From Epiperipatus broadwayi (lineage: Eukaryota > Onychophora > Udeonychophora > Euonychophora > Peripatidae): a stretch of 64,000 bases of DNA. How positions within the stretch are numbered: the first letter of the stretch is position 1; each line of letters begins with the position of its first letter. Positions 36,640 through 48,872 of the stretch are shown in pieces. The stretch is taken from NCBI GenBank assembly GCA_028023455.1, contig JAQFVV010000013.1, positions 14,954,258-15,018,257 on the forward strand. Reading direction: 5' to 3'. Under the pieces are notes generated by a model. That model was given only the letters and a program-made list of their open reading frames with translations. It was not told where the DNA came from and ran no database searches. The translations under genes and the position numbers were made by a program.

Positions 36640-39600
36640 TTCTGTAAATTCATATCTGTGTCAAGAATAAGTATTATATCGAACACAGACCTGAAATAAC
36701 TATCCTTTGTGGTGATTTCAACTGCTTTTATGATGAATTACCATTCACATTACAATCTAAACTTAATCAACTCACCTTGCTACTGCTTTCATTCCTGTAC
36801 CCTCTGAGATAGTTTCATTTATTGGAGGCCAAAGTTCATCTCTCATCAATCTCTTTTTTTATATCTCCATCTGATTTTAAAATTTTGATCTATCTATTCA
36901 GCATTTCATTTTTGGACCACACTTGTGTGACACTCAAATTATATAGATATCAAAATAACACACCATACTATAAGTTTACATTTAAACAACAGATTCATAT
37001 AGAATTTGAATTAACTACATAAAATCATTACAGGTCATTACTATCATCAGCTGCAGTACTTTTCTTCAGTTGAAACTTGGTTAGCCTTTAAAAAAAATTT
37101 AAACAACTGCTGCTCCAAACAATAAGTTATTACTCAAATAATCTCCTAAAACACCATGTTCAAGACATAGATATAATCATGAAAACCATCTTGCAAATGA
37201 ATGATGGCAAAGCTCTTATATCTACATTGCAAAATGAAGCAAACCAGTTGATCATGCTATACAACCAGAATGCTATAACTCATAGATTTAAAAAATTATA
37301 TTGAATCTCTCAAAGCTTGTAAGAATTGCTATAAATTATGCAAGATCAACCTTATCTCAAAACCTTTGGCATTTCTGTTTTATCAAAATATGACACTCTC
37401 CTTTCTGGTACTAATGTTGCCATAAAAATTCTTGAGTATCTAAAGACTAATCTAAAACAGATAATGTATACCAGTCCCCAATCACTACAGTACACAATCT
37501 TCTTGAAAAAAATTTATTACAAAGCAACAAATATACCAAGAGATCATGCATCTTGAAACACACACATCTTTAGCTGCAGATCTTATCCCAGATAATGTCT
37601 ACAAACAGCTTAACTAACACCCCCAACCTTTCTACCTTCTTTCAGAAAAAAATCAAATATAATTTACATCTCTGTAAACAATTTACAACTTATTACACTT
37701 GAAAATGTTAATAAAAATAATATTCAAGAATATTTTTAAAAAAATTAAATGAAATTATTCTGTCAAATCTATCACATTATGCAGTATAATAATGCTATGT
37801 CTCTCAAGCTATTTTTTAGTACAAGAATCAATCTTGTTTGCCAAAAACAACAAACTTATAGATTATGTTTCATGCCAAGTTAACTTCAAAGCAGCTTTGA
37901 TCTAGTCAATTGGAAATATATTTTTACTTTACTATACAGACATCTGTCTGAATATTGCTATCCAAAATTATCTCACTAATTGATCAATTAAACTGAAGAA
38001 TTGTATACTATTGTCATCATTATTCAAATCTAATTGTGGCATTCCACAGGGTTGACTGCTGACATCATTGTGATTTGCAATATATATAGATCCCTTGATT
38101 AAGGAAATAGAACAATACACTGAAGATATGTTCCTTCCTCATCTTGGAACCAGTATTCAAGCTATATTCTTCATTGATGGTGTCCTAATCCTTCAAAACA
38201 TTAACATTATTCTGAATATTTTAAATAAATTTCAGACATCAACTGATTCCACAATACAAATTTGCAAGTCATCTTTGCGCAACTATCTATGACCACAGAC
38301 TGCCATTTTTCTTCAAGAGTAAACCATTATCCTTTCTTGATATCCCAATTATTCTATCTAAAATTCAATTAAATTATCATTTAAATAGTCTCATCATGAA
38401 CACATTTATTACAAAAATTATTGTATTTGTCCAAAAATCTTATATTCCATTGTGAAAGTAGTGTAGTGAATGCTATTTTTAGTGGAATACTTGCCCACTA
38501 TATCCCATGAATGTGGCTTTTTAACAAGACCTATCATTTATGATTGTAATAAAATTATCCATTTAGTGATCATCTTCACTTCTTTTATCCATCAGAACAA
38601 CAGGCTTTCATATATGCAAGGAAAGGTCTAATTTGCTATGCCTAAATCTTTTGTAACTTATATTAAAACCAAAGTGTATATTGTGGTGCTTTCTAATTCA
38701 ATACTTAGTACCATCCCTTTTTCAATACCATTGTTTGTTTCAATTTCATATGTCAAATAGTCATTTTGTCACAGATCATATCATTAAGTATGCTGAACTA
38801 TTAGATCAGTATAACATTAAATCTCTCATTGTCACATCATTTAAAAATAAAATAAATTATCCATCTACACTTCTATGGATAACCTTGTCAGTTTCTAAAA
38901 TTCTTACCAAGTTTTAAGATCTTTGTAATCCTCAATCATAGTTGTAATTTCTTTTTAATTTATTACAGGGTACAATTTCAACCAAAATATTTTTAAGCTA
39001 AATATGGGTTTTGTGCGATAAATATTCAGAAGAAATGCTATACCTTTTTAAAATCTGTCCATACTTCTCATTTCTATGCCTTTTCATGTTTCATAAGGAT
39101 ACAATCATCCTCAAGCAATTACTAATATATATAATATTTTCAGTCTTATAATGCATCAGTAATTATTCACACACTAAGAACTATGTGGCTTATGCAATGT
39201 TCCGTGATATTTGACAATAAAAAGTATAATGTACTAAAAATATAAAAAAGGAATGGTTTAACTCATACTTTCACTCTTTCAAATTTTTACTCAGAAAAAA
39301 CAGCATGCCTAAAACTTGGCAATCAACAACCTACCTCAGTTATGTTCTGCCATAGCTTAAACCTTTATTTCCTTTATCACTCCTCATCAGATATTACTAT
39401 TGAGAAACAAATATCTAGACTATTGTTCAGTTTAGTTCTCATGATTATATAATATTAGAATATGTCACTCTTCAATTTTGAATCACACTTCATGGGAATT
39501 AAACAACTTATTATGTTACCTGTACCATTATGGTAGAAAGTTTATTATACTTTTGCCTATATAACAAAAATTTATTCTACTGAAAATATATTAATATTTG
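36640..39600 (+). mobile_element. Non-LTR retrotransposon relic with EN and RT
   Basis: Different from the RTE-like copies. GDFN of an apurinic-type endonuclease is at 36711-36722 in a TILCGDFNCFYDELP context. A DH-like block (FLDHTCVTL) lies near 36915. RT motifs follow: CGIPQG at 38035-38052, FAIYIDPLIKEIEQY just after it, FIDG at 38170-38181 where active enzymes have FADD, then an ILNKFQT block and a LSFLDI block. Frames are broken by many stops. It abuts the Penelope-like element starting at 39683. Confidence 0.7.
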
Positions 39601-39682
39601 TATATAGTTTATTAGCAATAAAGTTTGTTTTTAATATATATATATATATCAAATAATAGGATATAGTTAATTCAGAAATACA

Positions 39683-41500
39683 TTTTAAGTCATGGAGCTA
39701 AATATGTCGGTGGTATTTGGAATGATTATAATTTGGAACTAATTGCAGCTGTTCAAAATTCATTTGAAATGATTCCTGGTAATGATAATTTTGCTGATGA
39801 TATTATTAAGAATTAATTGTAATAAATTTAATACAATGCCTTATGATAAATCATGGCAATTGGCTATTTTGGAATTTAAATGGAGATTGAAGAATGATAA
39901 TATGATTTGTTTGAAAGAAGAACAAAGGTTTGCTTATGTGCTCATTGACGAAATGTCAATATATTGATAAAGTTAAAATGCAAATGGACAAACTTGGTTT
40001 CTTTTTGATTGAAAATTATAATATAGATGGTCAAAGAATAAAATTTTATTAACAATATTTTAAAAAGTGCTAAAAATAAAGTTTTAAGTAATAATGTATA
40101 CTATATGATATATCCTTCTTGTGCTATATGTCCTCGTATTTTTGCAAATATAAAATTACATAAAGAAGGTAATCCTTTGCAAGTTATGATAGATTTTGGT
40201 GGTTCATTCATGTATCAGACTTCTAAATATATTCGTAAACTTTTACAAGACTTTTTAGGATTTGGGGAAAATACTATTGCTTCATTGTTTGACTTTGTAA
40301 ATAGTATTAAAAATTTGATGATTGATGAAAATGATGTTATTGCTTCATTGGATGTTACAGAAATGTATGGACCTATTGACAGAATGAATTTCATAAAAAT
40401 AATTGAACATGAATTAAAAAGTAAAAGTCTTTATAAATATATGATAAAATTTATTGTTGATTTTTTAAAAAAATTTAATAACATTGTTGCATCTTTTGAA
40501 GGTCAATATTATAAAATGTCTAAAGGTTGGCCTATGGGTCTGCCTGTAGTTGCACAAGTTTGCAATTCATTTTATCTACATATGAGAGTAGTATTTTAAA
40601 TATGTGTACTTTTGGAGATATTAAAATTTACAAAAGATATGTGAATGATGTTTTTGTTTGTGGAAATACTAATAGTATAAATTTGTTTGTAGAGGAATTA
40701 AATAAGTTGAATGGCTTGAAATGGACTATTGAAAAGGAACAGGACAATAATATTAAATATTTAGATTTAATGATTAAAAGAGATAACAGTATATTAATTT
40801 ATAAACTAATAATTAAGCCACTGCAAAAAAGGGGATATATAAATTGTAAATCAAAAGTACCAATGATGCATAAGATGGCAAGTTTTAGATCTTTTTTGTT
40901 TCAGAATGAAAAATTATATTGTTACCAAAGTGATAAACTGAAAAATATTGAAATATTTGCCAAGGAATTGCTTGATGTTGGTTATAAAATGGAACAAATA
41001 AACAATACTTTATGTCAATTTAAAAAAAGTTATAATTTAAAGGAAATGAAGATTAATAGTAAACAATGGATATCTATTCCATTTATTTCAAATCTACAAG
41101 TGAAATTTTTTTAAGGATTTATATAAGAATGTGTTTAATGTTTCATTCTACATTCCAAACAATATTAATAAATTAGTCAATAATTCTAAGGATGTCATAC
41201 CTGTCAAGCAGAAATTGTTTGTGATTTTATGCTATCATATATAGATGAATCTAGGTGCAGTATTGAGAAGAGATTGAAGGAGCATGAATTGTTATATAAG
41301 CTTGTAAAAAGTAAAAATAATAGTGATTTAATATCTCCTTCAGTTTTCTTTGATCACAAAAAACATGTAAATATAAATTTAAATTTGATTTTGAAAATGT
41401 GAAAATTCTTCATGAAGAAAGAAACCATAGTAAAAGAAAAATTAAAGAGGCAATTTTTATAAACAGGAATAAAATGCATTTAATAAATTGACAAGCTGCT
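39683..41500 (+). mobile_element. Penelope-like element, RT plus GIY-YIG parts, inactive
   Basis: N-terminal blocks ILSHGAKYVGG (39683) and, after stops, MICLKEEQRF resemble the region before the Penelope RT. The frame at 40105-40599 then gives HKEGNPLQVMIDFGGS, NDVIASLDVTEMYGPID and GWPMGLPVVAQVCN. A frameshift near 40575 leads to the frame 40527-41114 with YVND at 40638-40649 (the family has YVDD, so a catalytic Asp is lost), KYLDLMI and a HKMASFRS block. Downstream, YIDESRCSIEKRLKEHE (41236 on) and VKILHEERN..KRKIKEAIFIN match the shape of the C-terminal GIY-YIG endonuclease. Penelope elements retrotranspose through this RT plus endonuclease. No pseudo-LTRs were found at its edges. Confidence 0.85.
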
Positions 41501-41939
41501 AACATTAAAATACAAGATTCATGGAATTTGAATTGATGATGAGTTGAGGCAGGCTTAAGAAATTAACTGAAAGTACTTCGCAAATTTAAGGATTGTTTGT
41601 AATAGTTTGTAAACCGTTAAATTTATTATTTCAATTATAATTACAATTTTGTTTTTAATTAACGGACATTTTATTTATTTTTATATATATATAATCAGAA
41701 TATCATTACAGTTACTGTTCTCTTTAATTTTTGTCAGTACTAAAAATATAGAATAATAATATAATCATTAATTTAAATATTTCATGATTAGAATTTTAAA
41801 TATGTCAATGTACTGTATCAATAAAGGATAACATTTCTGTAGTTATTGGATAATTTCTAGTCTAATGAATGAATAATAAAAATTATTAATGCTGTATCAA
41901 TACTCTGAATAATTTCAGTTCTTAATTTTAAAAATACAT

Positions 41940-42878
41940 CTGGGTCTCGTTTTATGCTGTAGATAGGTTCCACAGAAAACCCGCATTAAAAAAAATCGCA
42001 CAAAAATAGACTTAATTTACCTTGAAAAATGGGGAATAGGTGCTGTAAATTTCAGAATTCACATAAAAGCAAAGCAGCAAAGAAAAATTACTTTAAAATT
42101 AGCATTAAAAAAATAAGCAAATAAAGTATGACTAATAAAAAAATTCAAATATTTGAAAAATATTAATACAAGACAAACTTTTTTTTACTTTTTTTATTAC
42201 TACAGTATTTAATTTTACATTTTCATACATATTTTAATCATTACCGCTAGCGTTCGTTTCTAAACTGGTAAGAAATCAGATGTGATGTGATGTATTGTGG
42301 CTTCTCCTTAAACGAAGTCAAGAATCTCTCAGCAATTATGCACAGACAAACCTGTTAAGCCACTTTATTTTTATTCGTGATGTGATGTACAACTAGCGCC
42401 ATTTTCAGTCTTGTGCTGTGTTAATGGTTTTCTGTTTCTATATTTAAAAAATGATATGCAATCAAAACATTATCATTAGAAAGATTATTTTCAGTTTATA
42501 AAATCTTCGTTTTTTATTTTAAAAATCTAAAAGATTAGTTATTTCTGTTATATATAACATAATACGTTTTAAAAGTTTAAATTTTTTGAATATTTATTGC
42601 GATATTTTTATATGTAAGTATAAATCTATTATGATTATTTACTCATTAGTATAAATAGGTTATTTACATAGAAGCTATGTTCTAAATACAGCTTCAGGCC
42701 ATATTCACATTAGCTGCTATTAATATAATGTTATATTTTTGAAGAAAAAAAAAGTATTTCAATTTAAAATAAGTTAATAATTTAAATTTCTTGATATCTA
42801 ATAAATATAGTGAAATATGAAAGATATTAAGAAGAAATATGAATCGCATTAAAATAATCCGCATAAAACGAGACCCAG
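41940..42878. mobile_element. TIR element, Tigger/pogo-like, no transposase
   Basis: CTGGGTCTCGTTTTATGC (41940-41957) is matched by its exact inverse at 42861-42878. The subterminal regions are also partly inverse (ATCGCA near 41995 and 42843). The end resembles the family of Tigger/pogo termini, but that is a recollection of the motif only. The interior encodes nothing I recognise and is split by the LINE 3' end at 42282-42389. The target site looks like TA, unproven. Confidence 0.6.
42282..42389 (-). mobile_element. LINE G 3'-end insertion with 13-bp duplication
   Basis: GTGATGTGATGTA is present at 42282-42294 and 42377-42389. Between them, TGGCTTCTCCTTAAACGAAG and the following 55 bp match the 3' end of the LINE at 50281-51760 with few differences. 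It is a strongly 5'-truncated insertion of about 85 bp nested in the TIR element. The duplicated sequence is like the element's own ACATC-rich tail, so duplication and tail cannot be separated. Confidence 0.75.
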
Positions 42879-43524
42879 GTATATATGCATTTTTTATGTT
42901 CATAAACTAAATTGTAAATATGTACAGTATTCTAGTAATTAATTGACAATATAATTTTGTTTAATTTGTGATATTTTTCACTACATTCTAAAATCTTTAT
43001 TATTTCTTCCACTGCAATATTTCCATGTCTCTCCACTGAATTTTATTGTTAAGGCATGAGTATATGCATTGTTGATTATTTTCCATCTTCAGCAAACAAC
43101 ATTATAAATATATTATTTCCATAAAAAATAAAGCTGATGATAATATTTGTAATAGGTATCTAAATACATTAATTATATTTGGAAGAACAAATCAAATATT
43201 TTCATTACATAAAATTGGTTTCCCATTACTTAATCTTTTGAGTTCTGATCCTATTATTATGCTATTGGATTGATAGTGGTTTAATTGCAGGCTATTATCC
43301 TAAGTTTATTTGCAACCTAAAAAAAATTCCAAGTTTCACCTTGTTTGAATTTAAACTACAAGTTATGGAAATGACCAATGCACATTTATTAATATATATT
43401 TGTGAGTGCTTCTATTAATTATGACTATTTAATAATTTATCTATTTCCATTTTTTACTAAATTTATTATTTTAATTATAATATTTATAATTACATTTTTT
43501 TACATTATTATTTATTTATTTTAG

Positions 43525-44505
43525 GTTTATTTGGTAACTCGTCGTGGTGTTTGGATTGTTAAAAAAGTGGGTGAAGGTGGCCTACCTGTGGATTTTACCC
43601 TGACACGTTTCGCTGCTTTTACTAATAAAATATTGCCATTTTGGTTAAATTCTTACTTAGCTGAAAAATCACTTAATTCTTTTACAGATCATAATTTATT
43701 TAGCCTCAAACCAAGTCATTCTCCATTGTCTCAAACACCTAGTATACACGATGAGATTTTTAATCGCATCGTCTGTGGTTCTGTCATTGTTAAACCCAGT
43801 ATTTATAAATTTACATCAACAGGAATCATTTTTGATGACAATAGTGAAATAAAGGATATTGATGAGGTTATTCTTTGTACTGGTTATAACATTAAATTTC
43901 CTTTTTTAGAAGAAAGTGTTGCTTATCCGTGGAAAAATAAAGTAAATCTTTATAAATTTGTTTTTCCACCAAACCGAGACATGTCTACAATTGCAATCAT
44001 TGGTCTTATCCAGCCTTCTGCTGCTATTATGCCTGTTTCTGAAATGCAAGCAAGGTGGGCAACAAGAGTTTTTAAAGGATTTGTTAAACTTCCTTCAGAA
44101 AAAATTATGAATGATGATATTGCTGCAATGACTAAATCTATAAGTAAGCGTTATGTGAACAGTCAGCGGCATACAATTCAAGTTGATTTAGTGTCATATA
44201 TGGATAGCATCGCTTCTTTTATAGGTGCAAAGCCAAACATGTTTCGCCTAGCTTATGATGATTTTGATTTAGCACTTGCATTATATTTTGGACCTTCATT
44301 ATCTTATCAATATAGACTGTTTGGACCAGGAAAATGGAGTAAAGCAAGAGATACAATTCTTACAGGATATGATCGTGTATATTATCCTTTCAAAACAGGA
44401 AATGTTCAAAATTCAAACGTGCAGATATTTTCACTGTTACTAAATACAGCTCTTATAGCTATCTTAATAGTCACTGTTGCAAAACTTTTTGAATTAGAAA
44501 TGTAG
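43525..44505 (+). CDS. Flavin-containing monooxygenase, exon 2 (codons 208-533 and stop)
   Basis: Completes the FMO. It starts VYLVTRRGVW directly after the acceptor at 43523-43524, in phase with exon 1. It holds the conserved FGLKP-like FSLKPSH block, LCTGY at residues 324-328 (the family's ATGY motif), AIIGLIQPSAAIMPVSEMQARW, and the YRLFGPGKW block near the end. Residues about 506-529 form a hydrophobic segment typical of the C-terminal ER-membrane anchor. The combined length of 533 residues equals the usual length of animal FMOs, and no frameshift or stop is seen, so the gene looks functional. It ends at a TAG with AATAAA overlapping the end of the ORF. Confidence 0.95.
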   Translation, partial: VYLVTRRGVWIVKKVGEGGLPVDFTLTRFAAFTNKILPFWLNSYLAEKSLNSFTDHNLFSLKPSHSPLSQTPSIHDEIFNRIVCGSVIVKPSIYKFTSTGIIFDDNSEIKDIDEVILCTGYNIKFPFLEESVAYPWKNKVNLYKFVFPPNRDMSTIAIIGLIQPSAAIMPVSEMQARWATRVFKGFVKLPSEKIMNDDIAAMTKSISKRYVNSQRHTIQVDLVSYMDSIASFIGAKPNMFRLAYDDFDLALALYFGPSLSYQYRLFGPGKWSKARDTILTGYDRVYYPFKTGNVQNSNVQIFSLLLNTALIAILIVTVAKLFELEM

Positions 44506-44511
44506 AATAAA
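44506..44511 (+). terminator. AATAAA just after the FMO stop
   Basis: AATAAA begins one base after the TAG. This would give a very short 3' UTR. Further AATAAA motifs occur near 44751 and 44927, so the polyadenylation site actually used is unknown. Confidence 0.3.
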
Positions 44512-46025
44512 AATAGTGTATGAAGTGTTTAAGCTCATACATGCATGCATGCACACATATAATACCAATCAAAATCTTTTAGCTTTGTGATAGATCCTTC
44601 AAAGCTGTTATAGATCTAACATTCAATGTAAATTTTGTCAGACTTTTTTTTTACTCTACATGCATTACTTCATAGAAAACCTATATTCATCATTTGAATT
44701 AGATACTTGAAATACCTTAATATCAACATATAAATGTTGACTTTCTATTAATAAATATATTAGTTACAATCAATTTAATTTTTGATTTTGAATGTTTTAG
44801 AAATTTGTTAGACACATATATGGTATTCAGCTCACAATAATGCTTCCTCCTAAGTATGTATAATATATATTTGTATTAAAACCCCTGATACAACAGAAAT
44901 ATAAGACTATAAGAGATATAAATGTAATAAACTGATTAATTCACCTGATAATTATCTGTTTGGATGTTCAAGAGTTTCAAATCTTAAAGTCATCTGATAA
45001 TTATAATTCTCTTGAATTGCATGCATAATGAGAAAGATTAGCTTTGGAAATGTTCACACAATGATATTTTAAGATAATAATAACAAACTTTGGAGAAATG
45101 TACCACAAATCTCGAAGATTTGATTAGATATAGGTATTTATTAGTCACACTAGCCAGTTTGTTACATATATATATATATTAAATATTTTGATATATTATT
45201 CGCATATAAGAATAAGCAGATCACTATGTGGAGAAGAATCATTAAATCAACGATTCTGAATATGATACTGATCCTAATTATAGCTATGGGTGGATTTAAG
45301 ATTCTTTCCAACATTTATCACCAATATTTTTATCCACCAAAGTTATCAAATTGCAAATGATATGCTTAAAATTCAATCACTTTTACCCTTAAAAAACAAT
45401 CATAATGTTAACAAAGCATTTACTAGCCATAATGGATATTTGATTTCTCTTTGTGATCATGCATGATGATCCTTCCTGCATGAATAATTTTCTGCCTGTT
45501 CTTATATAAGTAAGACCCATAAATAAATGTTGACATCTGTCCAAGAAAATATTTATGTTATCGCATATATTTCTTATGTTATAAATCATACAAAAATATA
45601 AATATGCATATGTAGATATAAACTTTTCATCACTAAAATCTATTATTTTATTTCAAGATAGACTTTAATCTTTTCAATTATCGTAAAATAAGAAATTAAT
45701 ATCAGGTGATCATTTTTCCTTTTTTTTTCCTTATAAAAATCATTCAACATACAAGTTTGAAACAAAAAATACATTCTGCTTTCAAAAAAAAATTAAACTA
45801 AAACGTTTTTTTTTAAATAAAATTTTCAATTATTGAATGATTAAGTAATTATTTCCCATTGTACGAGATTAAATCTGTAAAAAAAAACATTTATGTATAG
45901 TATTTACTTTTTAACACATTGAAAGCTCCTTAAAATATCGCTAAAAATGGAAATTAAATGTATGCAGTTAAATGAAATATATATCATAATTTGTAATTAT
46001 ACTGATTATTTCCATCAACTGTCAA
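44512..46025. other. Downstream of FMO: AT-rich, nothing recognised
   Basis: Probably includes the FMO 3' UTR. No other feature was seen. Confidence 0.4.
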
Positions 46026-46115
46026 ACGTTGGTGGCCTAGCATTTAGCATAGCTGCCTTCCAAGCAGTAGGCCTGGGTTTGCTTCCCGGTCAACGCTTTG
46101 ACATATGAAAAAAAA
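46026..46115 (+). mobile_element. tRNA-Gly(UCC)-derived SINE
   Basis: The first 72 bp fold as a tRNA: acceptor CGTTGGT pairs with GGTCAACG, the anticodon arm CTGC/GCAG has loop CTTCCAA (anticodon TCC at 46059-46061), and a B-box-like GGGTTTGCTTCCC is at 46075-46087. It closely resembles metazoan tRNA-Gly(UCC) but differs in the D loop and in the B box. It runs straight into TTTGACATATGAAAAAAA, the tail shared with the other two SINEs. A functional tRNA gene is unlikely because of the B-box changes and the SINE tail. Confidence 0.8.
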
Positions 46116-46239
46116 CTATCTTATTTCTAAAGTGCTTTTTAAAAATTTCAAACTTTACATATGCTTTTTTTAATATGTTTCAATGGTTAGAAATAATAAG
46201 CAGGTTAGTATATGTTGTTATTAATATTTCTGATAAGAG

Positions 46240-46545
46240 ATAAAAGATGTCTACAATTAGAAAAGCACTGAGATTACTAAAATATACTTATAGTATTGAG
46301 TTAGGATAAAATCTATATAACTACACAGCATATTAGCTTGGTTCAATCCAGAGACCTTATATTTCAGGCTTTTAATTTGATCATAAAAGAGGTATTGAAG
46401 ATGATTTCCAAATTTATAACGGTGCTGGTTCTAGCTTTGAATATCAAGTTCTCATTAAAAAAGGCAAAATCCAGAATGTCTGGGGATGATTATTTAAACA
46501 CATTACTATCTGATAATCACTGATTACTCAAGTTTACAATAGTTG
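46240..46545 (+). repeat. Family F interspersed repeat, copy 2
   Basis: Shares GAGATTACTAAAATA, CTATATAACTA and the 3' block CATTACTATCTGATAATCAC then TGATTACTCAAG with the copies at 27420 and 58790. No coding capacity. Confidence 0.6.
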
Positions 46546-47089
46546 TAGTTATTGTAACATTCAAATTGTGCATCTTTATAATTTTTCAAATTATTGTTGC
46601 TAAATGTATCAATTTATAAAAATCTGAGCTGTACATTGCATGCATTTCAGTGAATAATCATTAAATTGTTTTTATTTATAATTTTAGTGAATTCTTGATT
46701 CTATCATTTCTCCATATCCATTGTTCAATTTATTTAGTCTCTTAAAAAACGGTATACTGAGATTTTTCTACGGGTATATGTCATGATAAAAATATTGAAT
46801 GATTATACTCGTTATGTAATAATAATTAATGATATATAAAAAATTAAGTATATATCAATATATAAATAATATTATGATTTGATTATATTAAAACAAGATC
46901 TAAATGTCATCAAGTGCAGAGTTCTTTACAATTTCTTTAAGCTTATTGACTCAGATATTCTTAATTTTCATAACAGAAAAAAAAAAAAATTTCATTGTAT
47001 TGTGCATATATTCAGTGATACATTTATTTATTTAGCATACAGATTTTTTTAAGCATTCATTATGATATTTTGTTAATATTCAAACTAGA

Positions 47090-47820
47090 TTCTAGATAAT
47101 CCATGGTTTGTGTTTGTTTACATTTGCAAAGATCAATGGCTGTTAAATTTCATTTATGAAATAGATGAACATAATGATTATGATTTTGCCCTGATTTGTT
47201 GATGTCATTCTACTTTTGTCTAGAAAATAAAATGTAGCTGACAATATTGTTCGATTTGGGAAAAGAAATCTCAAATAAATTCCACATTTTATGGCATAAT
47301 TCTTTGATTATAGATTCTTGGTTGAATATTCAAAAAGAGGATCTTGATTTGATATAAATCTTGTGTGATGAAACCATGTCTTGGGTTATATCTAAACTAT
47401 TTAACAGCTTTTTATAAATTATGTGTAAAGTGAATTCTCTTACAATATTTAGAGGTAGAATATACTGAAAGAATAGGAAACCACTGCAAAACAGTAATTT
47501 GGATGCACCAGTAATATTTCTCATGGCAATATTTAATTGAGTATTCAGAAATTTGATGTGGGGATTCCAAACAAGATCATAATATTTATCAGAAGAATAT
47601 GCTAATGCTAGGAAAGTCATTCTTAATGTACTTGCATCACAATTTCAAGCATTATGAGCCAATTTTCTAGGATTAGAAAGGAGGAAAATAAATTGGACTA
47701 TCATCCAAGATTATTTTTAAATAGCATGGGATGTAATTATGTTTCAATCTATTTTTGCAAAATTGTGTTCAGATTACAGATGATTCCCTGATCTTTAAAT
47801 AAAAAATTGATTGAACAATA
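47090..47820 (-). mobile_element. LINE fragment, region C-terminal to the RT
   Basis: The minus frame 47620-47330 reads MTFLALAYSSDKYYDLVWNP, then LNTQLNIAMRNITGA. This is the post-RT block that many invertebrate non-LTR elements have (YS..EYCAPVW.....D.QLN.ALR.ITG). Further downstream, a DLCKCKQTQTMDYL block corresponds to the C-terminal Cys-rich motif. Truncated at both ends, with stops. Confidence 0.7.
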
Positions 47821-48808
47821 CAGTAGCATATATTTATTTAAAAACCAATCAACACTTAGATAATCCCAATATCAATAACAATCAATAAATGTTATATAGT
47901 GTCAGGTATCATTTAATCATGAAGATACAATGAAAATTAATATTTTTATTTGGAAAAGATACATTTAGGGGCTTTGAGCACCGCCAGATTCATTATTGAT
48001 AGAAATATTTTATTTTCCATATCTTTTTTTCCATTAACAAATTTTTTTATTATATATATAATTATGAACTCCAACAAATAAAGATATTTTTTGTTCACAT
48101 CAAGTTTTGAATTTGGTGTGTAACAAATAACCTTTTTTATCATATCTTAGTTATATTTTATAGTAATTAGTGATAGAATCTACATAATATTTAAGATTGA
48201 GGGAAAAAAAAGTAATCAATAAAAAATAAAATGCCTATATTTATTCTTGAATTTCAGCTATTAGATTATATTAAATAAAATGAAAATAATGTGTATTACC
48301 ATAAAAATTTATTTCAAATAAAAGAAAGTACTCCAGTTTTATAATATAAAGTTCTAGTTTCAGTGATTTTTTTTTTTGTTTACTTTCTGGAATATAATTC
48401 GATTTAATGCTTTTATTTGATAGGATCCCATAAATATCTTTGCTTTGAAACTTCATTTGATCTCATACCTGTGTTTAATTTGTTATCTAATGTCATGATC
48501 CAAGTTTTTGCTTTCTTTTATTTAATAATGTTTTGTGTATGGATCGCCTTTTGCTTAATTTTATTTCATACACGCTTATTAAATAACGACATTATTAAAT
48601 TACATTGAACAAGTAAAAAAGATAATCATTGAAATCGCAACTTGACAACATAAAACAAAAGTCATCAAAAATTAAATGTCCCCATTTATTGTTAAATTTA
48701 CTGAAAAATTTTATTGAATACTAATTTTTTGCTTATTTTTATTTCCTATACATTTTGTCATGGTTCTTTTGCTGTTTTATAGTATTCATTAAAAAAGTGT
48801 TCGATCTG

Positions 48809-48872
48809 TAAAGCGCATGTGCAGTGGAATCTATTATTACAATTTATAGCATTGCGCTATATAAATAAAATA
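48809..48872 (+). repeat. Family H short repeat, copy 2
   Basis: TAAAGCGCATGTGCA and, about 40 bp later, CATTGCGCTATATAAATAAA, matching 16919-16994. Confidence 0.5.

Larger units (their letters stand above)
29511..43524 (+). other. FMO intron, 14,014 bp, phase 0
   Basis: Begins GTAAATAAAT and ends in a T-rich tract TTTATTTATTTTAG. It is filled with a local tandem duplication, family C units, a LINE, a Penelope-like element and a Tigger-like element, most in the sense orientation of the gene. Stretches 29916-32261, 32476-33900, 35816-36640 and 42879-43524 show no recognisable feature. Confidence 0.9.

Noticed and set aside
46026-46097. Functional tRNA-Gly(UCC) gene
   Set aside because: Mismatches in the D region and B box, and direct fusion to the SINE tail, make it a SINE head.
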